This document shows positions 17,078 through 26,083 of a DNA stretch of 64,000 nt, one piece after another. Every line of letters starts with the position of its first letter. The stretch's first letter is position 1. Source of the DNA: TMP-24 sp041397305 (GTDB lineage Bacteria > Pseudomonadota > Alphaproteobacteria > Rhodobacterales > Rhodobacteraceae). The translations under genes and the position numbers were made by a program. Location of the stretch: the NCBI GenBank assembly GCA_041397305.1, contig JAWKWX010000004.1, forward strand, positions 225,526-289,525, given 5' to 3'. The notes beneath the pieces were generated by a model. That model saw only the letters and a list, made by a program, of their open reading frames with translations. It did no database searches and was not told where the DNA came from.

Positions 17078-17562
17078 CCGTCACAACCGAAATCCTCGCT
17101 ACCTGGCGCGACCCGGCCGGCCCGGTCGGACGGCTGGTGGCGAGCGGCCCGCGCGAGGACAGGTCGCTTGCCATCCTGATGGCGGCGGCACTTCTGATGT
17201 TCGTCGCGCGCGCGCCCTCGGTCGCGCGTGCCGCGCATCTCGACCCGTCGGCGCCCCTGGATGCGCGGCTCGGCATCACGCTTTTCGCGATGCTCTTCCT
17301 TCTGCCTTTGCTGGCCTACGGGCTGGCCTTCGCCCTGCATCTTGGCCTCCGCGCGCTTGGGCGGCAGGGCGCGGCCTCGGGTGCAAGGATCGCGCTTTTC
17401 TGGTCGCTCCTCGCGCTCAGCCCCGCGCTTCTCTTGCAGGGCCTTGCCGAGGGAATGCTCGGCCAGACGGGGGCGGTTCAGCTACTTGGCCTTCTGGTCT
17501 TCGCCACCTTTCTCTGGTTTCTCCTGCGCGGCCTCACCGCCGCCTATCCGCCCAGCCGCTGA
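17074..17562 (+). CDS. YIP1-like membrane protein in the suf operon
   Basis: A 162-residue protein with four hydrophobic segments (about residues 30-45, 68-92, 105-125, 133-152). It resembles YIP1-family membrane proteins that recur between sufD and sufS in Rhodobacterales. No catalytic residues are visible and its contribution to Fe-S assembly is not known. ATGA overlap with sufD. Confidence 0.7.
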   Translation: MTVTTEILATWRDPAGPVGRLVASGPREDRSLAILMAAALLMFVARAPSVARAAHLDPSAPLDARLGITLFAMLFLLPLLAYGLAFALHLGLRALGRQGAASGARIALFWSLLALSPALLLQGLAEGMLGQTGAVQLLGLLVFATFLWFLLRGLTAAYPPSR

Positions 17563-17570
17563 AGGACCCC

Positions 17571-18791
17571 ATGTACGACGTCGAAAAGATCCGCGCTGAT
17601 TTCCCCATCCTGTCGCGTGAGGTGAATGGCCGCCCGCTTGTCTATCTCGACAATGGCGCCTCGGCCCAGAAGCCGCGCGTGGTGATCGACGCGATGACCC
17701 GCGCCTACAGCGAGGAATATGCCAACGTCCACCGCGGCCTGCATTACCTGTCAAACCTCGCGACCGAGAAATACGAGGGCGTGCGCGGCATCGTCGCCCG
17801 CTTCCTCGGCGTGCCGGACGAAAGCGAGATCGTCTTCACCACCGGCACGACCGAGGGGATCAACCTTGTGTCCTACGCCTGGGCCGCGCCGCGGCTCGAG
17901 GCCGGGGACGAGATCGTGCTGTCGGTTCTCGAACATCACGCCAACATCGTCCCGTGGCACTTCCTGCGCGAACGCCAGGGCGTGGTGCTGAAATGGGTGG
18001 AGCCGGAAGCCGACGGCGGGCTTGACCCGCAGAAGGTCATCGATGCGATCGGCCCGAAGACCCGGCTGGTCGCTGTCACCCAGATGTCGAACGTGACCGG
18101 CGCGCGGGTGGATGTCGCGGCGATCGGGCGGGCGTGCAAGGCGCGCGGCGTGGCGCTTCTGGTGGACGGGTCGCAAGGGTCGGTCCATGCGCCGGTCTCG
18201 GTGCCCGGTCTGCACTGCGATTTCTACGTGATCACCGGCCACAAGCTCTACGGTCCCTCGGGCTCGGGCGCGATCTGGATCGCGAGGGAACGGATGGCCG
18301 AGATGCGTCCCTTCCTTGGCGGTGGCGACATGATCCGCGAGGTCTTCCGCGATCATGTGACCTATGCCGATCCGCCGATGAAATTCGAGGCGGGTACCCC
18401 CGGCATCGTCCAGCAGATCGGCATGGGCGTGGCGCTCGACTATCTCATGGCGCTCGGGATGGAGAATATCGCGGCGCACGAGGCCAGCCTGCGCGATTAT
18501 GCGACAGGGCGGTTCAAGGGGCTGAACTGGCTGAACCTTCAGGGCACGAGCCGCGACAAGGGCGCGATCTTTTCCTTCACGCTGGAGGGCGCTGCTCATG
18601 CCCATGACCTGTCGACCGTCCTCGACAAGAAGGGGATCGCGGTGCGCGCGGGCACCCATTGCGCCATGCCGCTTTTGCAGCACTTCGGCGTCAGCGCTAC
18701 CTGCCGCGCCTCTTTCGGGCTGTACAACACGCCCGCCGAGGTCGATGCGCTGGTCGAGGCGCTGGAATTCTGCCATGAGCTTTTCGGCTGA
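17571..18791 (+). CDS. sufS: Cysteine desulfurase SufS
   Basis: A 406-residue type II cysteine desulfurase delivering persulfide sulfur to the Suf scaffold. Key elements: YLDNGASAQKPRVVIDAM, FTTGTTEGINLV, LEHHANIVPWH, PLP lysine in VITGHKLYGPSG, and the catalytic cysteine in RAGTHCAMPLLQHF (Cys about residue 361). The helper loop reads DGSQGSVH rather than the commoner DGAQ. Start at MYDVEKIR, 8 nt after the previous stop. It ends the operon as seen here; neither sufA nor sufT follows. Confidence 0.96.
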   Translation: MYDVEKIRADFPILSREVNGRPLVYLDNGASAQKPRVVIDAMTRAYSEEYANVHRGLHYLSNLATEKYEGVRGIVARFLGVPDESEIVFTTGTTEGINLVSYAWAAPRLEAGDEIVLSVLEHHANIVPWHFLRERQGVVLKWVEPEADGGLDPQKVIDAIGPKTRLVAVTQMSNVTGARVDVAAIGRACKARGVALLVDGSQGSVHAPVSVPGLHCDFYVITGHKLYGPSGSGAIWIARERMAEMRPFLGGGDMIREVFRDHVTYADPPMKFEAGTPGIVQQIGMGVALDYLMALGMENIAAHEASLRDYATGRFKGLNWLNLQGTSRDKGAIFSFTLEGAAHAHDLSTVLDKKGIAVRAGTHCAMPLLQHFGVSATCRASFGLYNTPAEVDALVEALEFCHELFG

Positions 18792-18818
18792 CGGAATGGA
18801 ACTATTTTCCATGGCCCG

Positions 18819-18847
18819 TTGAAACCCGTCCCGGCACTGGCTATAGA
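18819..18847 (+). promoter_or_regulatory. Promoter of tRNA-Arg
   Basis: TTGAAA (18819-18824) and TATAGA (18842-18847) are separated by 17 bp and lie 10 bp upstream of the tRNA, giving a sigma-70-type promoter that starts transcription just before the mature 5' end. Confidence 0.7.
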
Positions 18848-18857
18848 CGCCTCACCG

Positions 18858-18934
18858 GCACCCGTAGCTCAGCTGGATAGAGTGCTGCCCTCCGAAGGCA
18901 GAGGTCACAGGTTCGAATCCTGTCGGGTGCGCCA
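18858..18934 (+). tRNA. tRNA-Arg (anticodon CCG)
   Basis: A 77-nt cloverleaf including an encoded CCA. The acceptor stem GCACCCG pairs with CGGGTGC; the anticodon stem CTGCC/GGCAG holds loop CTCCGAA, giving anticodon CCG, which reads CGG. The T-arm contains GGTTCGAATCC. This codon is heavily used in such a GC-rich genome. No integrase gene is found downstream. Confidence 0.96.
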
Positions 18935-19029
18935 ATCCTTTCAGTACATTGCAAGAAAATTGGCTGTCGGGTCCTGTCCCTGGCCCAAGATATGCCCAAG
19001 AAACCCGCGATTCCTGTGCTGACAGGTGG

Positions 19030-20415
19030 CTACCCGCGACCGGCCAGCCAGTTGCCGAGGCTCGCGAGGCGCGAGGGCGGGCCTTGCCTGCGCGCCTCGC
19101 TGCGGTCGGCGGCGTTCAGAAGCGCGTACATGCCGGTGACGCCCAGCCAGCGGAGGGGCTCCGGTTCCCATTTTCTGACCTGCCGGTTGACCCAGGGCAG
19201 GCGGGTCAGGTCGCTCCCGGTGCGGAGGGCGAGGTCGGCGAGCGTGCGCCCCGCGAGGTTCGAGGTCGAGACCCCCACACCAACATAGCCCCCGGCCCAG
19301 CCGAGGCCGGTCGCGGGATCAAAGCCCACGGTCGCACACCAGTCGCGCGGCACGCCAAGGACGCCGCACCAGGCGTGGGCGATGGGCACATCCTTCACCG
19401 CCGGGAAATGGTCATGCAGGATCGTGACGAGCCGCCGCACGGTCTCGGGGTCCGGCGCGCCGGACCGGTCGAGCGAGGAGCCGTAAAGGTAGGGTACGCC
19501 GCGCGCGCCCACAGTGATGCGGCCTTCGCGCGTGCGCTGGCAATAGCAGTAGGCATTCTTGAAATCCCCAAAGATTTCATGCCGCTGCCAGCCGATCTTC
19601 GCCCAGATGTCATCGGGCAGAGGATCGGTGGCGATCTGGGCCGAATTCAGGGGCAGCCAGTCGCGCTTCAGCCCGTTCAGCGTGGCGGTGAACCCTTCGG
19701 TCGCCCGCAGGATCACCGGTGCCCGGACGGTTCCACGCGCGGTGATCACCCGGCCCGGCGCGATCTCCAGCGCCTCGGTGTCCTCGGCGATGGTGACGCC
19801 CAGTCCCTCGATCACGGCGGCGAGCCCGCGCACCAGCTTCGCGGGCTGCACCCGCGCCACGCCCTTCACGATCATGCCGCCAAGCGTTCCGGGGACGTTC
19901 ACCCGCGCCAAAGCCTCGTCGCGGCCGATCTCGAAGACGCGTTCCTCTTCGCCCCAACCGCGCCGGTGGGCGACCTCGGCCCTCATGCGCGCCATCTGGG
20001 CCGGGTTTCTGGCGATCATCAACTCGTCGGTTGGCAGGATATCGGCCTCGATCCCCTCAAGCGCCGCCACCCGGATCACCTCTGCCACCGTGCCGTTCAT
20101 CGCGCCGACCATGGAACGCACGGCCTCTGGTCCGTGGGTCGCCGCATATTTCTCATGGCTCCAGGCGAAACCGCCTGTCAGCCAGCCGCCATTGCGGCCC
20201 GACGCGCCGTAACCGGCGAAATGCTTTTCCACGATGATGAGGCGCAGGCCGGGATCGGCCTTCTTCAGATAATAGGCGGTCCAGAGCCCGGTGTAGCCCG
20301 CACCGACGATGCAGATATCGGCATCGCGGTCGCCGGCAAGCGACGGGCGGGGCTCCGGTAGGCCGATATCGGCATACCAGAAGGACACATCGCCCAGCCG
20401 ACGCGGCTTTGTCAT
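19030..20415 (-). CDS. FAD-dependent amine oxidoreductase (DAO family, PuuB-like)
   Basis: A 461-residue flavoprotein. The N-terminal dinucleotide-binding motif DADICIVGAGYTGLWTAYYL, ASGRNGGWLTGG (typical of gamma-glutamylputrescine oxidase-like DAO proteins), and a C-terminal GWAGGYVGVGVSTSNLAGR FAD motif are clear. Such enzymes oxidise secondary or primary amines or N-methyl amino acids; substrate is not determinable. GGAGAGAG precedes the start. It stands alone, next to the tRNA. Confidence 0.88.
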   Translation of the reverse strand: MTKPRRLGDVSFWYADIGLPEPRPSLAGDRDADICIVGAGYTGLWTAYYLKKADPGLRLIIVEKHFAGYGASGRNGGWLTGGFAWSHEKYAATHGPEAVRSMVGAMNGTVAEVIRVAALEGIEADILPTDELMIARNPAQMARMRAEVAHRRGWGEEERVFEIGRDEALARVNVPGTLGGMIVKGVARVQPAKLVRGLAAVIEGLGVTIAEDTEALEIAPGRVITARGTVRAPVILRATEGFTATLNGLKRDWLPLNSAQIATDPLPDDIWAKIGWQRHEIFGDFKNAYCYCQRTREGRITVGARGVPYLYGSSLDRSGAPDPETVRRLVTILHDHFPAVKDVPIAHAWCGVLGVPRDWCATVGFDPATGLGWAGGYVGVGVSTSNLAGRTLADLALRTGSDLTRLPWVNRQVRKWEPEPLRWLGVTGMYALLNAADRSEARRQGPPSRLASLGNWLAGRG

Positions 20416-20478
20416 GATCGCTCTCTCCGTTTTCCGGCTGACGCTAGCGCATCCCGTGCCGGGGCGCCAAGCCCGTGT

Positions 20479-21054
20479 TCAGCGCGACAGGATCATCCGC
20501 TCGCCCTCGATCCTGAGCGCAAAGCGGCGCAGATAGCTCATGCCGAGAAGCGAGCCCGACAGGTCGCCGCCGTTCACCCGCGCAGGCACGTCACGGTCCA
20601 CATACGGGCCGAGCGAAAGCGCGTCGATACGGACGCGCGCGGTCGGCACCGGGCCGTTTGCCGTGTCGGCGATGCCGTCAAAGCTGAGCGTGCCGGGGTC
20701 GATCCCGACGCGCGCCGCATCCTCGCGACTCAGCACGATATCGCTGGCGCCGGTATCGACAAGGAAGGTGAGCCACTGCCCGTTCGCCTGCGCATCGGCG
20801 TAGAAATGGCCGTCGCTCGCCCGCCGAAGTTCGACCGTGCCATCGCGCGAGACGGCACTGCGGGGATTGAGCGCGCGCTGGATGTCGGGCCAGAGGCCAT
20901 AGCCCGCCACGAGGCCTGCGAAGAGAAATGCCCAGATCAGCACCTGCTGCAGCGTCTGGCCGGGGCGTTGCCGCAGGCCCGAGAACAGGGCGCCGGAGAC
21001 GGCAAGCAAAAGCAGGCTGAGGTAGAGAACGCGCGCGGTCGTGTCGCCGTCCAT
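20479..21054 (-). CDS. Retropepsin-like aspartic protease, membrane-anchored (clan AA, TIGR02281 type)
   Basis: A 191-residue protein with two N-terminal hydrophobic segments (about residues 9-26 and 39-56) followed by a periplasmic-looking protease domain. The catalytic motif is FLVDTGASDIVLS (about residues 97-109), and SLLGMSYLRRF is the conserved C-terminal part of the single-chain retropepsin unit. Such proteins would act as homodimers. ATG at 21054 overlaps the marC stop (TGATG). Confidence 0.85.
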   Translation of the reverse strand: MDGDTTARVLYLSLLLLAVSGALFSGLRQRPGQTLQQVLIWAFLFAGLVAGYGLWPDIQRALNPRSAVSRDGTVELRRASDGHFYADAQANGQWLTFLVDTGASDIVLSREDAARVGIDPGTLSFDGIADTANGPVPTARVRIDALSLGPYVDRDVPARVNGGDLSGSLLGMSYLRRFALRIEGERMILSR

Positions 21055-21671
21055 CAAAGCAGTCCCGTGCCCTTGATACCGTCGAGCACGAACTGGACTG
21101 ACAGAGCGGCCAGAAGCATGCCGAGAAGCCGCGTCACCACGATGATGCCGGTGCGGCCGAGGAGTTTCTCGATGAAGCTGGCCATTTCGAAGAGCAGGAA
21201 GGTCACCACGATCACCAGCGCCATGATCGCGAGGATGACGAGCGCATGGGGGACGCCGGTCGCGGGCGTGTTGTTGATCAGAAGGATCATCGTGGTGAAG
21301 GCGCCGGGACCCGCGATCAGCGGTGTGGCAAGCGGGAAGACAGATGGATCGTGATTGGGGTCGGCCTGCTGGCCCTCGCGTCTTTGGGTCCGGCGTTCGA
21401 ACAGCATGTCGAGTGCGGTGATGAACAGAAGAAGCCCGCCCGAGATGCGGAAGGCGGACATGGAAATGCCCGTGACCTGCAACAGCTTGTTGCCCACCAG
21501 CCCGAAGACCGCGAGCAGGAAGGCCGCAATCAGGCAGGCGCGCAGCGCCAGCGTGCGGCGGTGGCCGCGGTCCATGCCACGCGTCAGTGCGATGAACAAG
21601 GGCACCAGCGCAATCGGATCGACGATCACGAAGAGCGTGACGAAGGTCGTCAGGTAGAATTGCGGCTCCAT
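21054..21671 (-). CDS. MarC family integral membrane protein
   Basis: A 205-residue membrane protein with six hydrophobic segments. MarC hallmarks: VIVDPIALVPLFIALTRGM, SAFRISGGLLLFITALDML and the PLATPLIAGPGAFTTMILL motif. Despite the name, MarC proteins are not shown to be drug exporters; function is unknown. Overlaps the retropepsin gene downstream. Confidence 0.9.
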   Translation of the reverse strand: MEPQFYLTTFVTLFVIVDPIALVPLFIALTRGMDRGHRRTLALRACLIAAFLLAVFGLVGNKLLQVTGISMSAFRISGGLLLFITALDMLFERRTQRREGQQADPNHDPSVFPLATPLIAGPGAFTTMILLINNTPATGVPHALVILAIMALVIVVTFLLFEMASFIEKLLGRTGIIVVTRLLGMLLAALSVQFVLDGIKGTGLL

Positions 21672-21759
21672 CGTTCCTCCGGGCGCTGGCTTGTTCGACC
21701 TTGGTCGCCTGTTAGCGCGTGCGATGCAAGAGGCCTGGGCGTGAGGTTGACCCGTTCGG

Positions 21760-21987
21760 CTAGCGCAGGCGTCGCTGGCAGTCCGCCAGGACGAAGAGCC
21801 TTATCGCGGTGGCAAGGCCGCAATCGGCCGGGCGGTGTTCGTCGATCTCCGCCGCCAGAGCGTTGATGGCGAGGCCGCGCGCGGCCGCAATGTCAGTGAA
21901 AGCCTCCCAGAACGGCCGTTCGAGCGAGACCGAAGTGCGGTGGCCGCGGAGTGTCAGGGAATGTTTCTGGGGGCGGGCGCTGTCCAT
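21760..21987 (-). CDS. Ribbon-helix-helix domain protein
   Basis: A 75-residue protein with the RHH_4 pattern: HSLTLRGHRTSVSLERPFWEAFTDIAAARGLAINALAAEID, i.e. a short beta strand followed by two helices. Such proteins bind DNA as dimers; a regulatory role is likely but the target is unknown. Last gene of the fumC-DUF4169-RHH string, 8 nt after DUF4169. Confidence 0.8.
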   Translation of the reverse strand: MDSARPQKHSLTLRGHRTSVSLERPFWEAFTDIAAARGLAINALAAEIDEHRPADCGLATAIRLFVLADCQRRLR

Positions 21988-21995
21988 GGGACGGG

Positions 21996-22187
21996 CTATT
22001 CGCTTTCGGCGCCGGTGTCGCGCAAATGCTGGTCGAGATGCCGCGCCGCCTTCTCGGCTTCGGCCAGATGCCGGTCGCGCGCGGCCTTCGTCTCGCCGTG
22101 CCGCGCGGCACTTTCGCCGGAAGCCTTGCGGGCGGCCGCCCGGGCCACCTGCTTGCGCCTTGTGCGAAGGTTGACGACCTCTGCCAT
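21996..22187 (-). CDS. DUF4169 family protein
   Basis: A 63-residue, highly charged helical protein beginning MAEVVNLRTRRKQVARAAARK, the invariant start of DUF4169. Function unknown. Its ATG overlaps the fumC stop codon by one base, so it is translationally coupled to fumarase. Confidence 0.82.
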   Translation of the reverse strand: MAEVVNLRTRRKQVARAAARKASGESAARHGETKAARDRHLAEAEKAARHLDQHLRDTGAESE

Positions 22188-23581
22188 CAGCCCTTCGGGC
22201 CGATCATGTCTTCCGGCCGCACGATCCGGTCGAAGGTCTCGCCATCGACGAAGCCAAGGGCGATCGCCTCCTCGCGCAGCGTGGTGCCATTCTTGTGCGC
22301 GGTCTTGGCGACCTTGGTCGCATTGTCATAGCCGATGGTGGGCGCCAGCGCCGTCACCAGCATCAGGCTTTCCTTCATCAGCTTTTCGATCCGCGCGGTA
22401 TTGGCCTGCGTCCCCACGACCATATTGTCGGTGAAGCTGCCCGCGGCATCGCCCAGAAGCTGCATCGACTGCAGGACATTGTAGGACATCATCGGATTGT
22501 AGACGTTCAGCTCGAAATGGCCCTGGCTGCCGGCAAAGCCCACCGCCGCGTCATTGCCCATCACATGGGCGCAGACCATGGTCAGCGCCTCTGCCTGGGT
22601 CGGGTTGACCTTGCCGGGCATGATCGAGGAACCCGGCTCGTTCTCCGGCAGGATCAGTTCGCCGAGGCCGGAGCGCGGACCCGAGCCGAGAAGCCGCAGG
22701 TCGTTGGCGATCTTGAAGAGCGCCGCTGCAACGGTTTTCAAGGCGCCCGAGAACATGACCATCGCGTCATGGGCGGCGAGCGCCTCGAACTTGTTCGGCG
22801 CGGTGACGAACGGCAGGCCGGTGATCTTGGCGATTTCCGCTGCCACCCGGCTGTCCCAGCCCACACGGGTGTTGAGACCGGTGCCCACTGCCGTGCCGCC
22901 CTGCGCCAGTTCGTAAATGTCGGGCAGGCAGGACTTGACCCGCGCGATGCCCTTGTCGACCTGGGTCGCGTAGCCCGAGAATTCCTGGCCAAGCGTCAGG
23001 GGTGTTGCGTCCTGCGTATGGGTGCGACCGATCTTGATGATGTCCCGGAACTCGGCCGATTTCGCCCAGAGCGCCTTTGACAGTTTCTCCAGCCCCGGCA
23101 GCAGCACGTCGCGCGCCATCATGCCGATGGCCACATGCATCGCGGTCGGGAAGGTGTCGTTCGAGGATTGGCCCATGTTCACATGATCGTTCGGGTGGAC
23201 GGGCTTTTTCGAGCCCTTCACGCCGCCCAGGATCTCGATCGCACGGTTCGAGATCACTTCGTTCGCGTTCATGTTCGACTGGGTGCCCGATCCGGTCTGC
23301 CAGACGACGAGCGGGAAATTGTCGTCGAACTTGCCCTCGATGACCTCCTGCGCCGCAACGGCGATGGTTTCGCCCAGCTTCGGATCGATGTCGCCCTGGG
23401 CGATGTTGACCAGCGCGCAGGCCTTCTTGATCACGCCAAGCGCGCGGATGATCGCGACCGGCTGCTTTTCCCAGCCAATGGGAAAGTTCATGATCGACCG
23501 CTGGGTCTGCGCCCCCCAATATTTGTCGGCGGGAACCTCGAGCGGGCCGAAGCTGTCGGTCTCGGTGCGGGTGGCGGTCAT
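22187..23581 (-). CDS. fumC: Class II fumarate hydratase
   Basis: A 464-residue fumarase of the iron-independent class II, interconverting fumarate and malate in the TCA cycle. Signatures: TETDSFGPLEVPADKYWGAQTQRS, TGSGTQSNMNANEV, HPNDHVNMGQSSND, and the catalytic loop GSSIMPGKVNPTQ. Start at MTATRTET, preceded by GGAG about 9 nt away, rather than the longer frame with a non-homologous N-terminus. Followed in operon by DUF4169 and an RHH protein. Confidence 0.96.
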   Translation of the reverse strand: MTATRTETDSFGPLEVPADKYWGAQTQRSIMNFPIGWEKQPVAIIRALGVIKKACALVNIAQGDIDPKLGETIAVAAQEVIEGKFDDNFPLVVWQTGSGTQSNMNANEVISNRAIEILGGVKGSKKPVHPNDHVNMGQSSNDTFPTAMHVAIGMMARDVLLPGLEKLSKALWAKSAEFRDIIKIGRTHTQDATPLTLGQEFSGYATQVDKGIARVKSCLPDIYELAQGGTAVGTGLNTRVGWDSRVAAEIAKITGLPFVTAPNKFEALAAHDAMVMFSGALKTVAAALFKIANDLRLLGSGPRSGLGELILPENEPGSSIMPGKVNPTQAEALTMVCAHVMGNDAAVGFAGSQGHFELNVYNPMMSYNVLQSMQLLGDAAGSFTDNMVVGTQANTARIEKLMKESLMLVTALAPTIGYDNATKVAKTAHKNGTTLREEAIALGFVDGETFDRIVRPEDMIGPKG

Positions 23582-23612
23582 GAATGCGTCTCCGGCAGTT
23601 TGGATCGCGCCC

Positions 23613-23647
23613 GTCATAGGCGCGTGCCGGTCGCGTTTCAATTGAAA
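23613..23647 (-). promoter_or_regulatory. fumC promoter with 12-bp palindrome over the -35 box
   Basis: On the minus strand TTGAAA (23636-23641) and TATGAC (23613-23618) are 17 bp apart and 32 bp upstream of the fumC start. The perfect palindrome TTTCAATTGAAA (23636-23647) covers the -35 box, suggesting control by a dimeric regulator that is not identified. Confidence 0.5.
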
Positions 23648-23673
23648 TGGCCAGCGAGACCCGAAGGTTAGCG

Positions 23674-24228
23674 CTATTTCCGTACGAACCGGTGGACACG
23701 GGCAGGGGGAAGGTTCGCCCAGACGAAGGCGGTCTGTTCGACCGCAAGGCCGAATTCCTCGATCACGGCGGGCGGAACCGACGGTTTCGGCCCGTAGGTG
23801 AACTGGATATAGGGCGCGCCGGGTGCGAGGATGCGGAGGGCCGAGGCCACGATCGCGCGGCTGACGGCGGCGGGCATCGACAGAAGCGGCAGGCCCGAGA
23901 CGACGGCGCCCACACCCGGCACGACATGGTCATGCGCCCGGTCGGCGGGCTGGTTCAGCACCCTCACGCCGGGAAAGGTGGTGGACAGCGCCGCGGCGAA
24001 GGTCGGGTCAAGCTCGAAAAGCGTCAGGTCGGCCGGTGCCACGCCGGCCGCGAGGATCGCCCGCGTCAGGCTGCCGGTACCGGGGCCGAATTCGACCACG
24101 CGCCCGGTCTGGGGCCCGAGGTCGCGTGCCATCGCCCGGCCGAGAAAGCGCGAAGAGGGCGCGATCGCGGATACTTGCTTCGGATTGCGGATCAACCGCC
24201 GAAGGAACAGGGCCTTGTCCGCAAACAT
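23674..24228 (-). CDS. PmtA-like phospholipid N-methyltransferase / SAM methyltransferase
   Basis: A 184-residue class I methyltransferase. The N-terminus ALFLRRLIRNPKQVSAIAPSSRFLGRAMA is typical of alphaproteobacterial PmtA-like enzymes; the SAM motif is VVEFGPGTGSLTRAIL (about residues 44-59), followed by LFELDPTFA and SGLPLLSMP. PmtA methylates phosphatidylethanolamine to phosphatidylcholine. Assignment to the rhodobacterial PmtA branch rather than another small-molecule methyltransferase is likely but not certain. Confidence 0.75.
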   Translation of the reverse strand: MFADKALFLRRLIRNPKQVSAIAPSSRFLGRAMARDLGPQTGRVVEFGPGTGSLTRAILAAGVAPADLTLFELDPTFAAALSTTFPGVRVLNQPADRAHDHVVPGVGAVVSGLPLLSMPAAVSRAIVASALRILAPGAPYIQFTYGPKPSVPPAVIEEFGLAVEQTAFVWANLPPARVHRFVRK

Positions 24229-24260
24229 TGACTGATCTCTGACTGAATTGGCAGCGGCGG

Positions 24261-24734
24261 TCAGGTCTTGCGGAACTTGTCGAGGCTCACCACCTCGGCC
24301 GCGCGCGGCGGCGGTTCAGCCTCTTCGGCATCTTCGGCCATCGGCGCGCCTTCATCCTCGTCTTCATCGTCATCCTCGGCCTCATGGGTCTCGAACCTCA
24401 GGCCGAATTCCACCGCCGGATCGACGAAGGTACGGATCGCGTCGAAGGGGATATAGAGCGGCTCGGGCTGGTCGCCGAAATTCAGCGTCACCGAAAAACC
24501 GCCCTCGTCCACATGCAGCCCCTCGAACCAGTGCTGCATCACGACCGTCATATCCTCGGGGTAGCGTTCGCGCAGCCAGTCGGCGAGTTCGGCATCGGGA
24601 TGGGAGGTGTCGAAGGTGATGAAGAAATGGTGATTCCCCGGCAGGCCGTTCGCCTCGACATCCTTCAGCACCTGAATGATCAGGCCGCGCATGGCCCGGT
24701 GCATCAGGTTGCCATAGTCGATCTTGCGCGCCAT
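24261..24734 (-). CDS. sspB: ClpXP adaptor SspB (alpha type)
   Basis: A 157-residue SspB homologue: IDYGNLMHRAMRGLIIQVL, the substrate-binding fold segments HHFFITFDTSHPDA and GGFSVTLNFGDQPEPLYIPFDAI, and a long acidic disordered linker (DDDEDEDEG) ending in VVSLDKFRK, the ClpX-tethering tail. SspB delivers ssrA-tagged proteins to ClpXP. The ssrA gene producing the tag lies 3.6 kb away in this window. AAGGAGAG precedes the ATG. Confidence 0.9.
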   Translation of the reverse strand: MARKIDYGNLMHRAMRGLIIQVLKDVEANGLPGNHHFFITFDTSHPDAELADWLRERYPEDMTVVMQHWFEGLHVDEGGFSVTLNFGDQPEPLYIPFDAIRTFVDPAVEFGLRFETHEAEDDDEDEDEGAPMAEDAEEAEPPPRAAEVVSLDKFRKT

Positions 24735-24811
24735 TCCGTCTCTCCTTCGGGTCAGCATAGGGCTTTTGACCTCGAAAGAAAGAGGGCGCAAGCCCGTCTG
24801 CCGGAAAGTTT

Positions 24812-26083
24812 TCACAGGTCGGCGAGGCCGTGCCGGAGAAGCCCGAGGAGGCCGCCGAGTGCCAGCACCAGGGTCAGCGGCCAGTGGCGCCGGATCAGCA
24901 TCCAGGCGCTGGCGAGGGTCAGGGCAAGCGCGGGAAGATCGGCGCTCGCGGGGGTGGGAACCGGCAGGAAGAGCGGACCTGCGCGCCAAAGGCCCACATC
25001 CCTGAAAAACACGTGCAGCGCGAACCAGAGCGCGAGGCTTGCGATGGTGCCGACGACCGCGGCACTGACCCCGGAAAGCGCGCCCCTCAGGCGCGGACGT
25101 GCGGTGATCGCCTCGATCTGCGGCGCGAAGGCGAAGATCCACAGGAAGCAGGGCAGGAACGTCACCCACAGGCAAAGAAGCCCGGCGGCGAGCGCGAGCG
25201 CAGGCCCGCCTTCCTGATATCCCGCAAGGATCGCCACGAATTCGGTGACGAGAATCAGCGGCCCCGGCGTGGTCTCGGCCAGGCCAAGCGCATCCATCAT
25301 CTGTGCCGTCGTCAGCCAGGCTTTGCCGGTCACGACCTCCTGCGACATGTAGGTCAGCACCGCATAGGCGCCGCCGAACGTGACGAGCGCGAGTTTCGAG
25401 AAAAAGAGCCCGACCTCGAACAGGAAGCGCTGGCCTGCCGCCCAGGCAAGCGCGAGTGGCGCGCCCCAGAGGAAGGCGCCGGGCAACAGAACGCGCCAGG
25501 TCTCGGCAAGGGATGCGCTGCGGGTGGGCGCCTGTGGAAGGGAGGGCGCCAGCGCCAGCGCCCCGATCAGGCCCGCGGCAATCAGGACGAGTGGGAACGG
25601 CAGCGCGAGGGCGAAAATGGCAAGGAAGGCGAGAAGCGCGATCAGGCGCTCGGGGCTGCCCTTCAGCGCCCGTTTGCCCACCCGGATCAGCGCCTCCAGA
25701 ACCACGGCCGCAACCGTGGCCTTCACGCCCCAGAAAAGCGCCGCGACCGGGCCGACGGCCGCGAAGGCGGCATAGAGAAACGCCAGAAGGCAGATGACCA
25801 GCGCCCCCGGCAAAACGAAGAGCAGCCCCGCAAGGAGACCGCCGCGCAGGCCGCGGAGCCGCCAGCCGCAATAGGTGGCAAGCTGCATCGCCTCGGGCCC
25901 CGGCAGAAGCATGCAGAAGGACAGGGCGCGGAGGTAATCGTCCTCGCCGAGCCAGCGCCTTTCATCAACCAATGTTCGGTGCATCAGCGCGATCTGGCCT
26001 GCCGGACCGCCGAACGACAGAAGCCCGATCCGCCCGAAGGTACGCCAGAGCGCGCCCCAGCCGGGCGCGGCCTCGGCGGTCAT
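24812..26083 (-). CDS. chrA: Chromate transporter ChrA (two-domain form)
   Basis: A 423-residue membrane protein of the CHR superfamily, long form with two homologous halves. Conserved motifs FGRIGLLSFGGPAGQIALMHR and LPGPEAMQLATYCGW mark the first half, and LALVTFGGAYAVLTYM with AETTPGPLILVTEFVA the second. It is predicted to export chromate by chromate/proton or sulfate-linked antiport. Overlaps the ChrB-domain gene by 4 nt. Confidence 0.92.
   Translation of the reverse strand: MTAEAAPGWGALWRTFGRIGLLSFGGPAGQIALMHRTLVDERRWLGEDDYLRALSFCMLLPGPEAMQLATYCGWRLRGLRGGLLAGLLFVLPGALVICLLAFLYAAFAAVGPVAALFWGVKATVAAVVLEALIRVGKRALKGSPERLIALLAFLAIFALALPFPLVLIAAGLIGALALAPSLPQAPTRSASLAETWRVLLPGAFLWGAPLALAWAAGQRFLFEVGLFFSKLALVTFGGAYAVLTYMSQEVVTGKAWLTTAQMMDALGLAETTPGPLILVTEFVAILAGYQEGGPALALAAGLLCLWVTFLPCFLWIFAFAPQIEAITARPRLRGALSGVSAAVVGTIASLALWFALHVFFRDVGLWRAGPLFLPVPTPASADLPALALTLASAWMLIRRHWPLTLVLALGGLLGLLRHGLADL

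Noticed and set aside
16896..17570. N-terminal extension of SufS through the YIP1-like gene
   Set aside because: The upstream part of that frame is antisense-like arginine/alanine-rich sequence overlapping SufD and the membrane protein; SufS begins at MYDVEKIR with correct family length.
18935..19029. Possible integrase remnant or attachment site next to tRNA-Arg
   Set aside because: The sequence after the tRNA does not contain a recognisable integrase fragment or a second copy of the tRNA 3' end in this window, and the following genes are ordinary chromosomal ones.
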